64,000 nt of DNA. Origin: Rhodanobacter ginsengisoli. GTDB lineage: Bacteria > Pseudomonadota > Gammaproteobacteria > Xanthomonadales > Rhodanobacteraceae. Position 1 is the first letter of the stretch; each line of letters begins with the position of its first letter. Under the pieces are notes generated by a model. The model ran no database searches. It saw only the letters and a list, made by a program, of their open reading frames with translations, and had not been told where the DNA came from. Both the position numbers and the translations under genes were made by a program. This document shows positions 18,356 through 30,600 of the stretch, piece by piece. The stretch is taken from contig NZ_JBHSNF010000004.1 of assembly GCF_042657065.1 (NCBI RefSeq), positions 186,001-250,000 on the forward strand. The letters are read 5' to 3'.

Positions 18356-18437
18356 CAAACATGTCGCTTTTTGGCAGCCTACGCCGGTCGTACCGTAGTC
18401 GTCACCCGGTAGCGGGATGAACACGAGGGCCACGACC

Positions 18438-18644
18438 ATGCTGCTCTTCACCCTTCCATTCCTGATCATGTCATCGACGAAACCCACCCTGGCGGCCGGC
18501 ACCGACGGCGTGCAACCCACGCCCCGCAGCCTCCGCCCGGCAATCACCGCCGAGATCGTGAACCCACCGCCCACGCCCCGCGTCGGCGGCCTCGACCACT
18601 ACATCGACAGCCGGCTTGCCGGCGATCGGTTCCGTATCCACTGA
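18438..18644 (+). CDS. Small putative exported protein (68 aa), divergent from LysR copy B
   Basis: MLLFTLPFLIMSSTKPTLAA looks like a signal peptide, followed by a Pro/Arg-rich mature part of about 48 residues ending SRLAGDRFRIH. The ATG at 18438 has GAGGG eight bases upstream; an in-frame ATG at 18417 has its purine run too close. No family recognised. Its place relative to the operator-like repeat matches the 59-residue ORF of copy A, but the proteins are not similar. Confidence 0.45.
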   Translation: MLLFTLPFLIMSSTKPTLAAGTDGVQPTPRSLRPAITAEIVNPPPTPRVGGLDHYIDSRLAGDRFRIH

Positions 18645-18686
18645 AGCGTCCGCCGACAGCGCCGCGAAGCTTCCCGTGCGGCAAAC

Positions 18687-18714
18687 GAAACGGCCCGCCA
18701 GGGCGGGCCGTTTC
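18687..18714 (-). terminator. Terminator of icd (bidirectional hairpin)
   Basis: 13-pair stem GAAACGGCCCGCC/GGCGGGCCGTTTC lies 22 bases beyond the icd stop. On the minus strand it is followed by a T-rich run. It can also stop plus-strand transcripts from the small ORF. Confidence 0.8.
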
Positions 18715-18735
18715 ATCGGGAACCGGACCCGCCGG

Positions 18736-19995
<1,260 letters not shown>

Positions 19996-20202
19996 GAAAG
20001 TCTCCAGCGAAAAGGTCGTGGCCATGGACATGGCGTTGAGCCAGGGAAAAGGCAAGCCAGCCATTTTCGCCGGAATCGCTCCGCTTGACCAATCGGGCAC
20101 GGCGGCGGACATCCCGCCGGCAGCCGCAGACGCCGCCGCAGCCGTGCAGCGGCGGCATGCGAGAATGGGGATTGCCCTGCTTCTGCTCTTCCCCGACTGC
20201 CC

Positions 20203-23200
20203 ATGATTCCTGAGCGCCTGCACCAGCTTCTGCAAGATGCGAGCTGGGCATCGAATTTCGACGAACGCAGCCTGCAACGGGCCACCGACTATGCGCGGCG
20301 GCAGCGGGTGACCTCGCTGCAATTTGTCGGGAGTGAGGATGACGATGCCTGCGTCCTGAATGGCATCGTCCGCGGCAGTGCGAAGCTGCCCTATCGCTGC
20401 CGCATCGGGCTGCGCGCGCAGGGTGAGGGCCTGCTCCTGAGCAGTGACTGCAGTTGCCCGGTGAGCGCGAAATGCAAGCATGCCGGCGCGATGCTGCTGA
20501 TCGCCGCGAACCTGCCGCCGCCTTCCTGGCCCGGTGCCGGACTGGCACCGAAGCCCGCCGGCTCGTCGTCGCGTAGCGCACGGCAGTCCGCCGGCACGGT
20601 CCCCGGCCAGCCCGCGCCGCCGTGGACGCAATGGCTGCACCGACTCGACGCCCGGCCCGTCGGGGCGATACTCACGGCCCGCGATGATCGCCGGTTCGGG
20701 CTCCTGCTGCGCGGCAGCGAATCCGGTGAGCGGCTGCTGGCCAACCCGGCCTGGCTGCGCCCCGGCAAGACCAGTCGCGCCGCGCTGGTCGAGCCGCGGC
20801 GGCTGCAGCTGGACCGCCACGCCGGGCCGGTGCCGGCCCCGGCCGGCGGCTGGCCGGCGGAAGTCGGCAGCGCGCTGGCCGTGCTGCTGCACGATCAGAC
20901 AGTCAGGCTCGCCGGCCAGCACTGGACGGCCATCCACGCCATCCATCAGGAACAGGCGCTGGAAACCGTGCTGGCGCGGTACCCGGTCTATTTCGAACGC
21001 GGCGCGGCGCCGCTGCAGCGCGGCTCGACCCTGCCCCTGCAGCTGCGCTGGGACAGCCTGCCCGACGGCAGCCAGCGACTGGTCGGCACGCTCGACGCGG
21101 ACGAGCCGGCGCGGCTGCTGCGCGGCGCCGGCCTGTGGTACGTGCTGCCGACGCGGCAGATCTACGGTCGCGTCGATGGCGACCCGCGATGGCTCGACGG
21201 CATGGCCGACGCACCGCCGCTGCCGCCCGAGCAGGTCGACGCCGTGCGCCAGCAACTGCAGCAGCGCGAGCCCGACTGGCCGATCCCGCTGCCCGAGCCG
21301 CGCGGACCGGTACAGGTCATCCACGCCCGTCCGACCGCCGTGCTGCAGCTGCACGCGATCGAGCTGGCGATCGCCGCGCGTACCGGCCGGCGCATCGCCA
21401 CCGCCCTGGGTTGCGGCCGGCTGTCCTACGACTACGCCGGCCACCTGCTGCCGCCCGCCGCCGATGACGCCCCGGCTGAGGTGGCCCGGGTCCTGCACCA
21501 GGGCCAGGTGCTGGAGATCGTGCGCGACCCGCTCGCCGAAAGCGCCGCCGGCGAACAGCTGGAGCGTCTGGGCATGGTCGAGGCCGGCATCTATGCCTGG
21601 GAACAGGGCATTCGCCGCCACACGCTGGACGACAACGACTTCCTGCTGCAGCCGCACGAACGCCAGCCACCGCTGCCGCCCGGCGAGTGGCGGCCGGTAC
21701 TCGATCGACTGGTCGAGGCCGGCTTCCGGATCGACTACGCCGCCGACTTTCCGCGCGACGAACTGGTCGAGATCGACGACTGGCACGCCGAACTGCAGGT
21801 CAGCGGCAACCAGTGGTTCGAGGTCTCGCTGGGCGTGGATGTCGGCGGCGAACGGATCGACCTGCTGCCGGTGCTGCGCCGCCTGCTGGCCGACCCCGGC
21901 TTTCCGCGACAACCGCTGAAGGGCGAAAGCCGCAATGCCAGCTGGCGCGTGCTGCTGGATGGACAGCGCAGCACCGAGATACCGCTGAGCCGCCTGCGCA
22001 CGCTGATCGAACCTCTGCTGGAATGGCTCGAGGGCGAAGGCGAGCTGCGCCTGCACCGCAGTCAGGCCCCGGTGCTCGCGGCGCTGGACGAACACCTGCA
22101 CTGGCGCGGCGGCGAGCTGCTGCGCGCGCATCTGCGGGCCCTGCAGACAGCGCAACGCAGTGCCGATGCGCCACCGGGTTTCCTCGCCACGCTGCGGCCG
22201 TACCAGCGCGACGGCCTGGCCTGGCTGGATGCGCTCGGTGCGGCCGGCCTCGGCGGCATCCTCGCCGACGACATGGGCCTGGGCAAGACCGTGCAGGTGC
22301 TGGCACACATCCTGGGCGAGAAACAGCGCGGCCGGCTCGAACAGCCGGCGCTGGTGGTCGCGCCGACCAGCCTGGTCGGCAACTGGCAGAGCGAGGCCGC
22401 GCGCTTCGCCCCGGCGCTGCGGGTGCTGGTGATCCACGGCGCCGCGCGCGCCGACCGCTACGACGAGATCGCCGCGCACGACCTGGTCATCACCACCTAC
22501 CCGCTGCTGCCGCGCGATCGCGAGCAACTGCTCGGGCAGCGCTTCGCGCTGCTGGTGCTGGACGAGGCGCAGGCGATCAAGAATGCCAACAGCCAGGCGG
22601 CCCGGGTGGTGCGCGAGATCCCCGCCACACGGCGACTGGCGATGACCGGCACGCCGCTGGAAAATCATCTGGGCGAACTGTGGGCGCAGTTCGACGCGGT
22701 GGAGCCCGGCCTGCTGGGCAGCCAGCGCGAATTCACCAAACTCTATCGCACGCCGATCGAGAAGCACGCCGACACCGATCGCCAGCAGCGCCTGAACCGC
22801 CGCATCGGCCCGCTGCTGCTGCGCCGGCGCAAGGACGACGTGCTCACCGACCTGCCCGCCAAGACCGAGATCGTGCGCACGCTGGAACTGGAGGGCGACC
22901 AGCGCGCGCTGTACGAAACATTGCGCCTGGCCCAGCACGAACGGGTGCAGCAGGCGGTCAGGGATCGCGGTCTGGCGCAGTCCGGCATCATCGTGCTGGA
23001 CGCGTTGCTGAAACTGCGCCAGGCCTGCTGCGACCCGCGCCTGGTCAAGCTGGACAGTGCCCGGAAGATCACCGCCAGCGCGAAGCTCGACGCCCTGCTC
23101 GAGCTGCTCGACGGCCTGCTCGACGAAGGTCGCCGGGTCTTGCTGTTCTCGCAGTTCACCGAGATGCTGGGGCTGATCGAGGCGGCGCTGGAGCAGCGCG

Positions 23201-23595
23201 GGATCGCCTTCCAGACACTCACCGGGCAGACCCCGGCGCAGCAGCGCAGCGCGCTGGTCGCACGCTTCCAGGCCGGCAAGGTGCCAGTCTTCCTGATCAG
23301 CCTGAAAGCCGGCGGAGTCGGCCTCAACCTCACCGCTGCCGATACCGTGATCCATTACGACCCGTGGTGGAATCTGGCCGCCGAGGCGCAGGCCACCGAC
23401 CGCGCCCATCGCATCGGCCAGGACAAGCCGGTGTTCGTCTATCGACTGATCTGCGCCGGCACGGTGGAGCAGAAGATCCAGGCGATGCAGTCACGCAAGG
23501 CCGAACTGGCGCGTGCCGTGCTGGAGGGCGGCGGGGCGACCACGCAGTTGCGCTTCGACGAGACCGACCTGGCCGAGCTGTTCGCGCCGCTGTGA
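20203..23595 (+). CDS. SWIM zinc finger / SNF2-family helicase
   Basis: 1130-residue Swi2/Snf2 double-stranded-DNA translocase. A SWIM zinc motif CSCPVSAKCKH (Cys83, Cys85, Cys91, His93) lies in the N-terminal part, followed by a long bacterial SNF2-associated region. The ATPase core begins about residue 665: LRPYQRDGLAWL, Walker A ADDMGLGKTVQV, Walker B LVLDEAQAIKN, MTGTPLENHLGELW, and helicase C-terminal motifs VLLFSQFTEML and ATDRAHRIGQDKPV. Bacterial members include RapA-like and uncharacterised repair or transcription factors; the specific role is unknown. It is divergent from icd. Confidence 0.93.
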   Translation: MIPERLHQLLQDASWASNFDERSLQRATDYARRQRVTSLQFVGSEDDDACVLNGIVRGSAKLPYRCRIGLRAQGEGLLLSSDCSCPVSAKCKHAGAMLLIAANLPPPSWPGAGLAPKPAGSSSRSARQSAGTVPGQPAPPWTQWLHRLDARPVGAILTARDDRRFGLLLRGSESGERLLANPAWLRPGKTSRAALVEPRRLQLDRHAGPVPAPAGGWPAEVGSALAVLLHDQTVRLAGQHWTAIHAIHQEQALETVLARYPVYFERGAAPLQRGSTLPLQLRWDSLPDGSQRLVGTLDADEPARLLRGAGLWYVLPTRQIYGRVDGDPRWLDGMADAPPLPPEQVDAVRQQLQQREPDWPIPLPEPRGPVQVIHARPTAVLQLHAIELAIAARTGRRIATALGCGRLSYDYAGHLLPPAADDAPAEVARVLHQGQVLEIVRDPLAESAAGEQLERLGMVEAGIYAWEQGIRRHTLDDNDFLLQPHERQPPLPPGEWRPVLDRLVEAGFRIDYAADFPRDELVEIDDWHAELQVSGNQWFEVSLGVDVGGERIDLLPVLRRLLADPGFPRQPLKGESRNASWRVLLDGQRSTEIPLSRLRTLIEPLLEWLEGEGELRLHRSQAPVLAALDEHLHWRGGELLRAHLRALQTAQRSADAPPGFLATLRPYQRDGLAWLDALGAAGLGGILADDMGLGKTVQVLAHILGEKQRGRLEQPALVVAPTSLVGNWQSEAARFAPALRVLVIHGAARADRYDEIAAHDLVITTYPLLPRDREQLLGQRFALLVLDEAQAIKNANSQAARVVREIPATRRLAMTGTPLENHLGELWAQFDAVEPGLLGSQREFTKLYRTPIEKHADTDRQQRLNRRIGPLLLRRRKDDVLTDLPAKTEIVRTLELEGDQRALYETLRLAQHERVQQAVRDRGLAQSGIIVLDALLKLRQACCDPRLVKLDSARKITASAKLDALLELLDGLLDEGRRVLLFSQFTEMLGLIEAALEQRGIAFQTLTGQTPAQQRSALVARFQAGKVPVFLISLKAGGVGLNLTAADTVIHYDPWWNLAAEAQATDRAHRIGQDKPVFVYRLICAGTVEQKIQAMQSRKAELARAVLEGGGATTQLRFDETDLAELFAPL

Positions 23596-23602
23596 GCGGC
23601 GA

Positions 23603-23635
23603 CAGCCGGGGCGCGACCGCGTCGCGTCCCGGCTG
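23603..23635. terminator. Shared hairpin between convergent helicase and lipoprotein genes
   Basis: Stem CAGCCGGG + CGCGAC paired with GTCGCG + CCCGGCTG, with one internal mismatch and a 3-base loop. There is no clear T run, so termination is inferred from stability and position between converging genes. Confidence 0.5.
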
Positions 23636-23658
23636 CCTCGGGCATCACCGCAACGAAC

Positions 23659-24165
23659 TTACTTGATCGTGAAATCCTTGCTGGCCACTTCGTTGCCGTT
23701 CAACGTGATCTCGACCTTGTAATTGCCGGCCGCAAAACCGCTCGGCTTGCTGATCATGAAAGCCGTGGTCTGCGGACCCTTCGCGTCGAGCACCTTGCTG
23801 TCCTCGTGCACGACCGTACCGTCCTGGTAGCTCCATTTCGCCGCCAGCGTGGCGTTGCCGCTGCCGCCGGTCTCGACCGAGGCGTAGACGGTGTCCTTCG
23901 GTGCGAAGCTGGTGCCGCTGGCCAGGATGCGGTTGTTGGCATCGACGGTCGAGCCCAGTTCCAGTGCGTTGAAGCTGACCGGGGCCGTTTCGCCGCTCAT
24001 CGCCATCGCGGCGGTCGCCGCCGGTGCGGGTGCCATCACCGTCGCGCTCGGTGGCGGCGAGGCCGGCGTCGTCGAGGTCGATTCTTCTTTCTTGCCACAG
24101 GCGCTGAGTGCCAGCACGGCAGCGAGCGAGGCGGCAAGTATCAGGGGTTGGCTAGTCGTCTTCAT
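23659..24165 (-). CDS. Putative lipoprotein of unknown function
   Basis: 168 residues from the ATG preceded by GCAGGAG. It has a lipoprotein signal with lipobox LSAC (lipidated Cys in ALSACGKKEES), then an Ala/Pro/Thr-rich linker and a C-terminal beta domain of about 110 residues (AGNYKVEITLNGNEVASKDF) that looks immunoglobulin-like. No family recognised. It stands alone, convergent with the helicase. Confidence 0.75.
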   Translation of the reverse strand: MKTTSQPLILAASLAAVLALSACGKKEESTSTTPASPPPSATVMAPAPAATAAMAMSGETAPVSFNALELGSTVDANNRILASGTSFAPKDTVYASVETGGSGNATLAAKWSYQDGTVVHEDSKVLDAKGPQTTAFMISKPSGFAAGNYKVEITLNGNEVASKDFTIK

Positions 24166-24413
24166 GAAGTTTTCTCCTGCTTCAGGTCTTGGCCGGAATC
24201 TGCAACCTCCGGCCGGGCTTGATCCGATCAGGACCGGTGAATGGATGGCGGAAACGCATACGACTCGCTGGCGGGATTTCCCAACGAACGCATCTCCGTC
24301 TCGTGGAGCAGTGATAGCCACCCCCCGGTTAACGCCTTGTGAGTGTCGTTCGGGACCATTCAGCTAGCGCCACGCTTCCCCGCGCGCGCCCTCCCGGCCA
24401 TGAGGTCGCCGGG

Positions 24414-27400
24414 TCAGCCGGCGCCGCTCCCGAGCAGCAGGATCTTGCGCTGGCGCCGCCGCGCACTCCACGCCTTGCGTCGCTCGGCCAGGCACGAAAA
24501 GATCACGTACAGCGCGGGGGTGCTGAGCAGGGTCAGGCTCTGCGAGATCAGCAGGCCGCCGATCAGCGCGATGCCGAGCGGGCGACGCAGCTCGGAACCT
24601 TCGCCCAGGCCGATCGCGATCGGCAGGGCAGCCAGGATCGCCACCATCGTGGTCATCATGATCGGGCGGAAGCGCACGAGGCAGGCGTCGCGCACCGCCT
24701 CGAGCGGGCTCCGGCCGTGCTCGCGCTGGGCGACCAGGGCGAAGTCGATCATCATGATCGCGTTCTTCTTGACGATGCCGATCAGCAGCACCAGCGCGAT
24801 CTGTGCCACCACCGACAGCTCGGTGCCGGTCAGCCACAACGCCAGCAGCGCGCCGACGCCGGCGGCCGGCAGGGTCGACAGGATCGTGACCGGATGGATC
24901 AGGTTCTCGTACAGCATGCCGAGCACGATGTAGACGGTGAGCACCGCCGCCAGCACCAGCCACAGCATGCCGCTCTGCGATTGCTGGAAGCGACGGAAAT
25001 CGGCGCCCACGTTGAGCTTGATGTCGCCGGGCATGCGCATATTGCTGGCGGTGGACTGGATGACCTGCAGCGCCTGGCCCATGCTCACGCCGGGCGCCAG
25101 ATTGAAGCTCAGGTCCATCGTGGTGTACTGGTTCTCGTGGGTGATCTCCGATGGCGCCAGGCCGGATTCCTGGCGGGTGAAGGCGGCGATCGGGATCATC
25201 GGACCCTTGCTCGACTTCACGTAGATGCGATTGAGCGCGTCCGGCGTGGCGGTCTGCGAGGGCAGCGCGTTGACCACCACCTTGTACTGGTTGATGTCCG
25301 AGTAGATCGTCGAGACCTGGCGCTGGCCGAAGGCGTCGTACAGCGCGCCGTCGACCGCGCCCACGGAGACGCCGAGCCGGGCCGCCTTGTCACGGTCGAT
25401 CACGATGTTCTGGCGCAACCCGGCCTCGTCGATGTCGCTGCCGACGTCGCGCAGCATGGGGTTCTTCTTCAACTCGGTGACCAGCTTCGGCAACCAAAGC
25501 TGCAATATGGCGAGGTCGTTGCCCTGCAGCGAGATCTGGTATTGCGCGCCCTGGCTGGTACCGCCACCGCCGCCGCTGGGCAGGTCCTGCACCGGGCGCA
25601 GGCGCAGGTTGAGGTCGGGGTACTTGGCGGCCTTGGCGCTCAGCCGCGCCAGCACCGCGAAGGTGTCGTCCCGGCGGCCCTGGGCGCGGGTCTTCAGATC
25701 GATGTTGAACGCGCCGCTGGTGCCTTGCCGGCTGCTGCCCAGGCGCGAGCCCACGGTGGCCACGTCCGGATCGGCCAGCAGCATCGCGGTCAGCCGCTGC
25801 AGGCGCTGCTTGCTCTCGGCGAACGAGACCGTGGCGCTGGAACTGGCGCGGCCCCAGATCAGGCCGGTGTCCTGCTGCGGAAACAGGCCGGTCTTGACCA
25901 CCGTGAACAGATAGAACGTGGCGACGATCAGTGCCAGCGGCGTCAACGCGAACAGCAGCGCATGGCGCAGCGAGAAATCCAGCGCGCGCCGATACACGCG
26001 CAGCATGCCGGCATGGAAACCGTCCAGTGCCACGGCGAGTTTCGACGGCGGTTTTTCCAGCCGCGGGCCGCGCCCGCGATGGCCGCTGAGGAAGCGCCCG
26101 CACAGCGCCGGGGTCAGGGTCAGCGACACCGCCGCCGAGACCACGATCGCCGCCACCAGGGTGACCGCGAACTCGTGCATGAACATGCCGGTGATGCCGC
26201 CGGCGAACAGCAGCGGGATGAATACCGCGATCAGCGAGGCGGTGATCGAGACGATGGTGAAACCGATTTCCCTGGCGCCGGCCAGGGTCGCCTGCATCCG
26301 CGTCATGCCGTCGTCGATGTGCCGGATGATGTTCTCGATCACCACGATCGCGTCGTCCACCACGAAGCCGATCGCGATCACCAGCGCCAGCAGGGTGAGG
26401 TTGTTCAGGGTGTAGCCGAGGATGTACATCACCACGAATGCGCCGGCCAGCGACAGCGGCACGGCCACCGCGGCGATCAGGGTCGGCGCGAGCCGGCGCA
26501 GGAACAGCGCCATGGTCAGGATCACCATCGCCAGCGAAATCAGCAGGGTGGCCTGCACCTCGTGCAGCGAGGCGCGGATGGTCGGCGTGCCGTCGAAGAA
26601 CGGGGTCAGCTCGGTGCCCGGCTGCAGGAAGTCGCGCAGCTCCGGCAGCTGCGCCCTGACCCGGTCCACCGTGGCGATGATGTTGGCGTCGGCCTTCTTG
26701 TAGACGTACATCAGCACCGCCGGCTTGCCGCGGAACCAGGCCGCCTGGTACGCATCCTCGGTCCCGGGGTAGACGTGCGCCACGTCGGACAGCCGCACCG
26801 GCGTGCCGTTGTGGCCGGCGATCACCAGCTGGGCGAATTCCGCGGCCGTGTGCAGCGCGGTGGTGGCATCCACCGACATGCGGGTCCTGCCGTCGGTAAG
26901 GAAGCCTTCCGGCGAGGTCACGTTGGCCGCGGTCAGCGCGTTGCGCAGCTCGTCCGGCGAGATGCCCATGGCATTCAATGCACGCAGGTTCACGTCGACC
27001 CGGATCGCCGGGGTCGCCGCGCCGGCGATCTCCACCGAGGACACGCCCGGCAGCTGGCGCAGCCGTTGCGCCAGCAGCGAATCGGCCACGTTGTAGAGGT
27101 CGCCCGCCGACTGCGTGTCGGAGGTCAGCGCGAACGCGATGACCGGGTCGTCGTTCGGGTTCGCCTTCTGGTAGCTCGGCGCGCCGTTGAGGCCGCTGGG
27201 CAGATCCGGCACGGCGGCGTTGATCGCCGCCTGCACGTCGCGCGCGGAGGAGCTCAGGTCGGTGCCGGTGTCGAACAGCATGAAGACGAAGGTGCGGCCC
27301 TCGGAACTGTGCGAACGCATCATGCTGATGCCCGGCACCTGGCCCAGGTGGCGCTCCAGCGGAGCGGCGACGGTCGAGGCCATGGTGCCGGCATCGGCGC

Positions 27401-27557
27401 CGGCCTGGCTGGCCTGCACGAAGATCGCCGGGAACTGCATGTTCGGCAGCGCCGCCACGCCGAGCAGGAAGTAGCTGATCGCACCGGCTACCAGCAACCC
27501 GATCGCCAGCAACGAGGTGCCGATCGGGCGGCGGACGAACGGGCCGGAGATATTCAT
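24414..27557 (-). CDS. mdtC: RND multidrug efflux permease, MdtC-like
   Basis: 1047-residue inner-membrane proton-driven pump subunit. Opening FVRRPIGTSLLAIGLLVAGA, the TM4 proton-relay pair in GFVVDDAIVVIENI and the TM10 Lys in IGIVKKNAIMMIDFA are all present. It is third in an mdtA-mdtB-mdtC-type operon; the two different permeases likely form a mixed trimer as in E. coli MdtBC. In E. coli this pump exports bile salts, novobiocin and similar compounds. No outer-membrane factor or BaeSR genes are adjacent. Confidence 0.9.
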   Translation of the reverse strand: MNISGPFVRRPIGTSLLAIGLLVAGAISYFLLGVAALPNMQFPAIFVQASQAGADAGTMASTVAAPLERHLGQVPGISMMRSHSSEGRTFVFMLFDTGTDLSSSARDVQAAINAAVPDLPSGLNGAPSYQKANPNDDPVIAFALTSDTQSAGDLYNVADSLLAQRLRQLPGVSSVEIAGAATPAIRVDVNLRALNAMGISPDELRNALTAANVTSPEGFLTDGRTRMSVDATTALHTAAEFAQLVIAGHNGTPVRLSDVAHVYPGTEDAYQAAWFRGKPAVLMYVYKKADANIIATVDRVRAQLPELRDFLQPGTELTPFFDGTPTIRASLHEVQATLLISLAMVILTMALFLRRLAPTLIAAVAVPLSLAGAFVVMYILGYTLNNLTLLALVIAIGFVVDDAIVVIENIIRHIDDGMTRMQATLAGAREIGFTIVSITASLIAVFIPLLFAGGITGMFMHEFAVTLVAAIVVSAAVSLTLTPALCGRFLSGHRGRGPRLEKPPSKLAVALDGFHAGMLRVYRRALDFSLRHALLFALTPLALIVATFYLFTVVKTGLFPQQDTGLIWGRASSSATVSFAESKQRLQRLTAMLLADPDVATVGSRLGSSRQGTSGAFNIDLKTRAQGRRDDTFAVLARLSAKAAKYPDLNLRLRPVQDLPSGGGGGTSQGAQYQISLQGNDLAILQLWLPKLVTELKKNPMLRDVGSDIDEAGLRQNIVIDRDKAARLGVSVGAVDGALYDAFGQRQVSTIYSDINQYKVVVNALPSQTATPDALNRIYVKSSKGPMIPIAAFTRQESGLAPSEITHENQYTTMDLSFNLAPGVSMGQALQVIQSTASNMRMPGDIKLNVGADFRRFQQSQSGMLWLVLAAVLTVYIVLGMLYENLIHPVTILSTLPAAGVGALLALWLTGTELSVVAQIALVLLIGIVKKNAIMMIDFALVAQREHGRSPLEAVRDACLVRFRPIMMTTMVAILAALPIAIGLGEGSELRRPLGIALIGGLLISQSLTLLSTPALYVIFSCLAERRKAWSARRRQRKILLLGSGAG

Positions 27558-27690
27558 CGATCGGGGGGAACCGGAAGGCAGGCGGCGTGCCGCAGGGACT
27601 GGGGACGGATCATCCCACCCTCAACGCATCAGCGCCAAAACGGTTGATCCGCCCGCGCCGCCGGGCTCGGGCGCCACCCCGCCGGCGAGA

Positions 27691-30600
27691 TCACGCCACG
27701 CTCTGGTTCGCCACCCGCAGGGCGCGCTGTTCGCGCCGCGCCGCCAGCCATTCGGAGAAACGCTCCATGTACAGATAGATCACCGGCGTGGTGTACAGCG
27801 TGACCAGCTGCGACAGCAGCAGGCCGCCGACGATCGACACGCCCAGCGGACGGCGCAGCTCGGAGCCGATGCCGCTGCCCAGCGCCAGCGGCAACGCACC
27901 CAGCATCGCCGCCGCCGTGGTCATCATGATCGGGCGGAAGCGCAGCAGGCAGGCACGGCGGATCGCGTCGCGCGCGCTCAGCCCGGTGCGCCGCGCCTCG
28001 ATCGCGAAGTCGATCATCATGATCGCGTTCTTCTTCACGATGCCGATCAGCAGCACGATGCCGACGATGCCGTCCACCGACAGGCTCATGCCGCAGATGA
28101 TCAGTGCCAGCAGCGCGCCGACACCGGCCGGCGGCAGGGTGGAGATGATCGTCAGCGGATGGATGTAGCTCTCGTACAGCACGCCCAGCACGATGTAGAT
28201 CACCACGATCGCGGCCAGCAGCAGCAACACCTCGTCGCCCAGCGAGGAGGTGAACTCGGCCGCCTTGCCGACGAACTCGCCGCGCACCTGCGGCGGGAAA
28301 TTCTGCTGCGCCTCGATCTGGTGGATCGCCGACACCGCATCGGACAGCGAATAGCCCGGCGCCACGTTGAACGACAGCGTCACCGCCGGCAGCTGCTGCT
28401 GGTGGCTGATCACCAGCGGCGCGCTGGTCAGCGTGGCACTGGCCAGCGAGGACAGCGGGATGGTGCCGCCGCCGCCCAGCGCGATGCCGATGTTGCCGGT
28501 GCTGCCGATGCCGGTCGGCGTGGCCGAGTTGCTCGACTGCACCTGGCCGAAGCTGGTCGCATTGCTGCCGGTCAGCGCGCCCGAGCCGTTGCCGCGCACG
28601 GTCAGCTTGTTCAGCAGGTCGTCGCTGGAACGGAACTCCGGCGCCACCTCCAGCACCACCCGGTACTGGTTCAGCTGGGTGAAGATGGTCGAGATCTGGC
28701 GCTGGCCGAACGCGTCGTACAGGGTGTCGTCGATGCTCTGCACCGGCACGCCCATGCGGCTGGCCTTCTCGCGATCGATGCTCAGCTTCAGCGCGTTGCC
28801 GCTGTCGGCGAGGTTGTTGTCGACATCGGCCAGCTCCGGCCGCTGGCGCATCGCCTGGGTCATCCGGTCGGCGTACCCGGCCAGCTCGGCCGAGTTCACC
28901 TCGGACATCGCGTACTGGTATTCGGTCGCCGAGACGGTGCTGTCCAGCGTCACGTCCTGCACCGGCTTCAGGTACAGCGCCACGCCCGGGATGCTCGCCA
29001 CCGTGCGCTGCAGCCGCGGCAGCAGCTTGTCCAGGCCATCGCGGTCGCCGCGGTCCTTCAGCACGATGCTGAGCTGGCCCTGGTTGAGCGTGGGGTTGAT
29101 CGTGCCGGCGCCGATGAAGGCCGCCACCCCGGCCACCGCGGGATCCGCGCGCAGCGCTTCGGCGACGGCGCGGGTGCGCTGCTCCATCTGCGGGAACGCG
29201 ATGTTGTCGTCGGCCTGCACCACGCCGGTGATCAGGCCGGTGTCCTGCTCCGGCAGCAGGCCCTTGGGAATGGCGATGTACAGGAACACCGTCAGCACCA
29301 CGGCCGCGCCGGCCACCAGCACGGTCAGGCGCTGGTGATCGAGCACCACGTCCAGCGTGCGCGCGTACAGATCGACCGTGCGCGACCACACCGTCCGCTT
29401 GCCGGCCGCGGCGTGGCGCTCGTGCGCGTCGTCGCCTTCGGGCAGCTGGTCGGGCCTGAGCAGGTAGGCGCACATCATCGGGGTCAGGGTCAGCGAGACC
29501 AGCATCGAGATGCTCACCGCGATCGTCAGCACCCAGGCGAATTCGTGGAACAGCCGGCCGGTGACGCCGGGCATCAGCAGCAGCGGCAGGAACACCGCCA
29601 CCAGCGACACGGTCAGCGACAGCACGGTGAAGCCGATCTCCTTCGCGCCGATCTCGGCCGCCTCCTTGCCGTCCTTGCCCTGCTCGATGTAGCGCACGAT
29701 GTTCTCGATCATCACGATCGCATCGTCGACCACGAAACCGGTGGCCACGGTCAGCGCCATCAGCGACAGGTTGTCCAGCGACATGCCGGTGAAGGACATC
29801 ACCCCGAACGTGCCCAGCAGCGACAGCGGCACCGCCACCGACGGGATCACCGTGGCCCACAGCCGGCGCAGGAACACGAAGATCACGCCGACCACCAGGA
29901 ACACGGTGAGGATCAGGGTGAACTCGACGTCGTGCACCGAGGCGCGGATCGTCACGGTGCGGTCCGCGAACACGTCCAGGTGCACGTCGGCCGGCAGCGC
30001 GCTGCGCAGCTCCGGCAGCACCCGGCGGATCTGCTCCACCGTCTGCACGATGTTGGCGCCCGGCTGGCGACGGATGTCCAGCAGCACCGCCGGCTTGCCG
30101 TTGGCCCATGCGGCGAGCTGGTCGTTCTCGACGCCGTCGACGACCCTGGCCACGTCGGCCAGCCGCACCGGCGCATTGTTCTTGTAGCTGATGATGGTGT
30201 TCTTGTACTCGCTGGCATCGGACAGCTGGTCGTTGGTGCCGATCGAGTAGCTCTGCGTCTTGCCGTTCAGCGTGCCCTTGGGCGCGTTGACGTTGGCCTG
30301 GGTCAGCGCCGAGCGCACGTCCTCCATGGTCAGGCCGAGGTTGGCCAGCTGCGCCGGGTTGACCTGCACGCGCACGGCCGGACGCACGTTGCCGGCGATC
30401 GAGACCAGGCCCACGCCCTGCACCTGCGACAGCTTCTGCGCCAGGATCGAGTCGGCCAGGTCGTTGACGTCGCGCAGCGGCCGGCTGTCCGACTGCAGCG
30501 CCAGGGTGAGGATCGGCGCATCCGCCGGATTGACCCGGTTGTACACCGGCGGGTACGGCAGGTTGCCCGGCAAGGTGCCCTTGGCCTGGTTGATCGCCGC

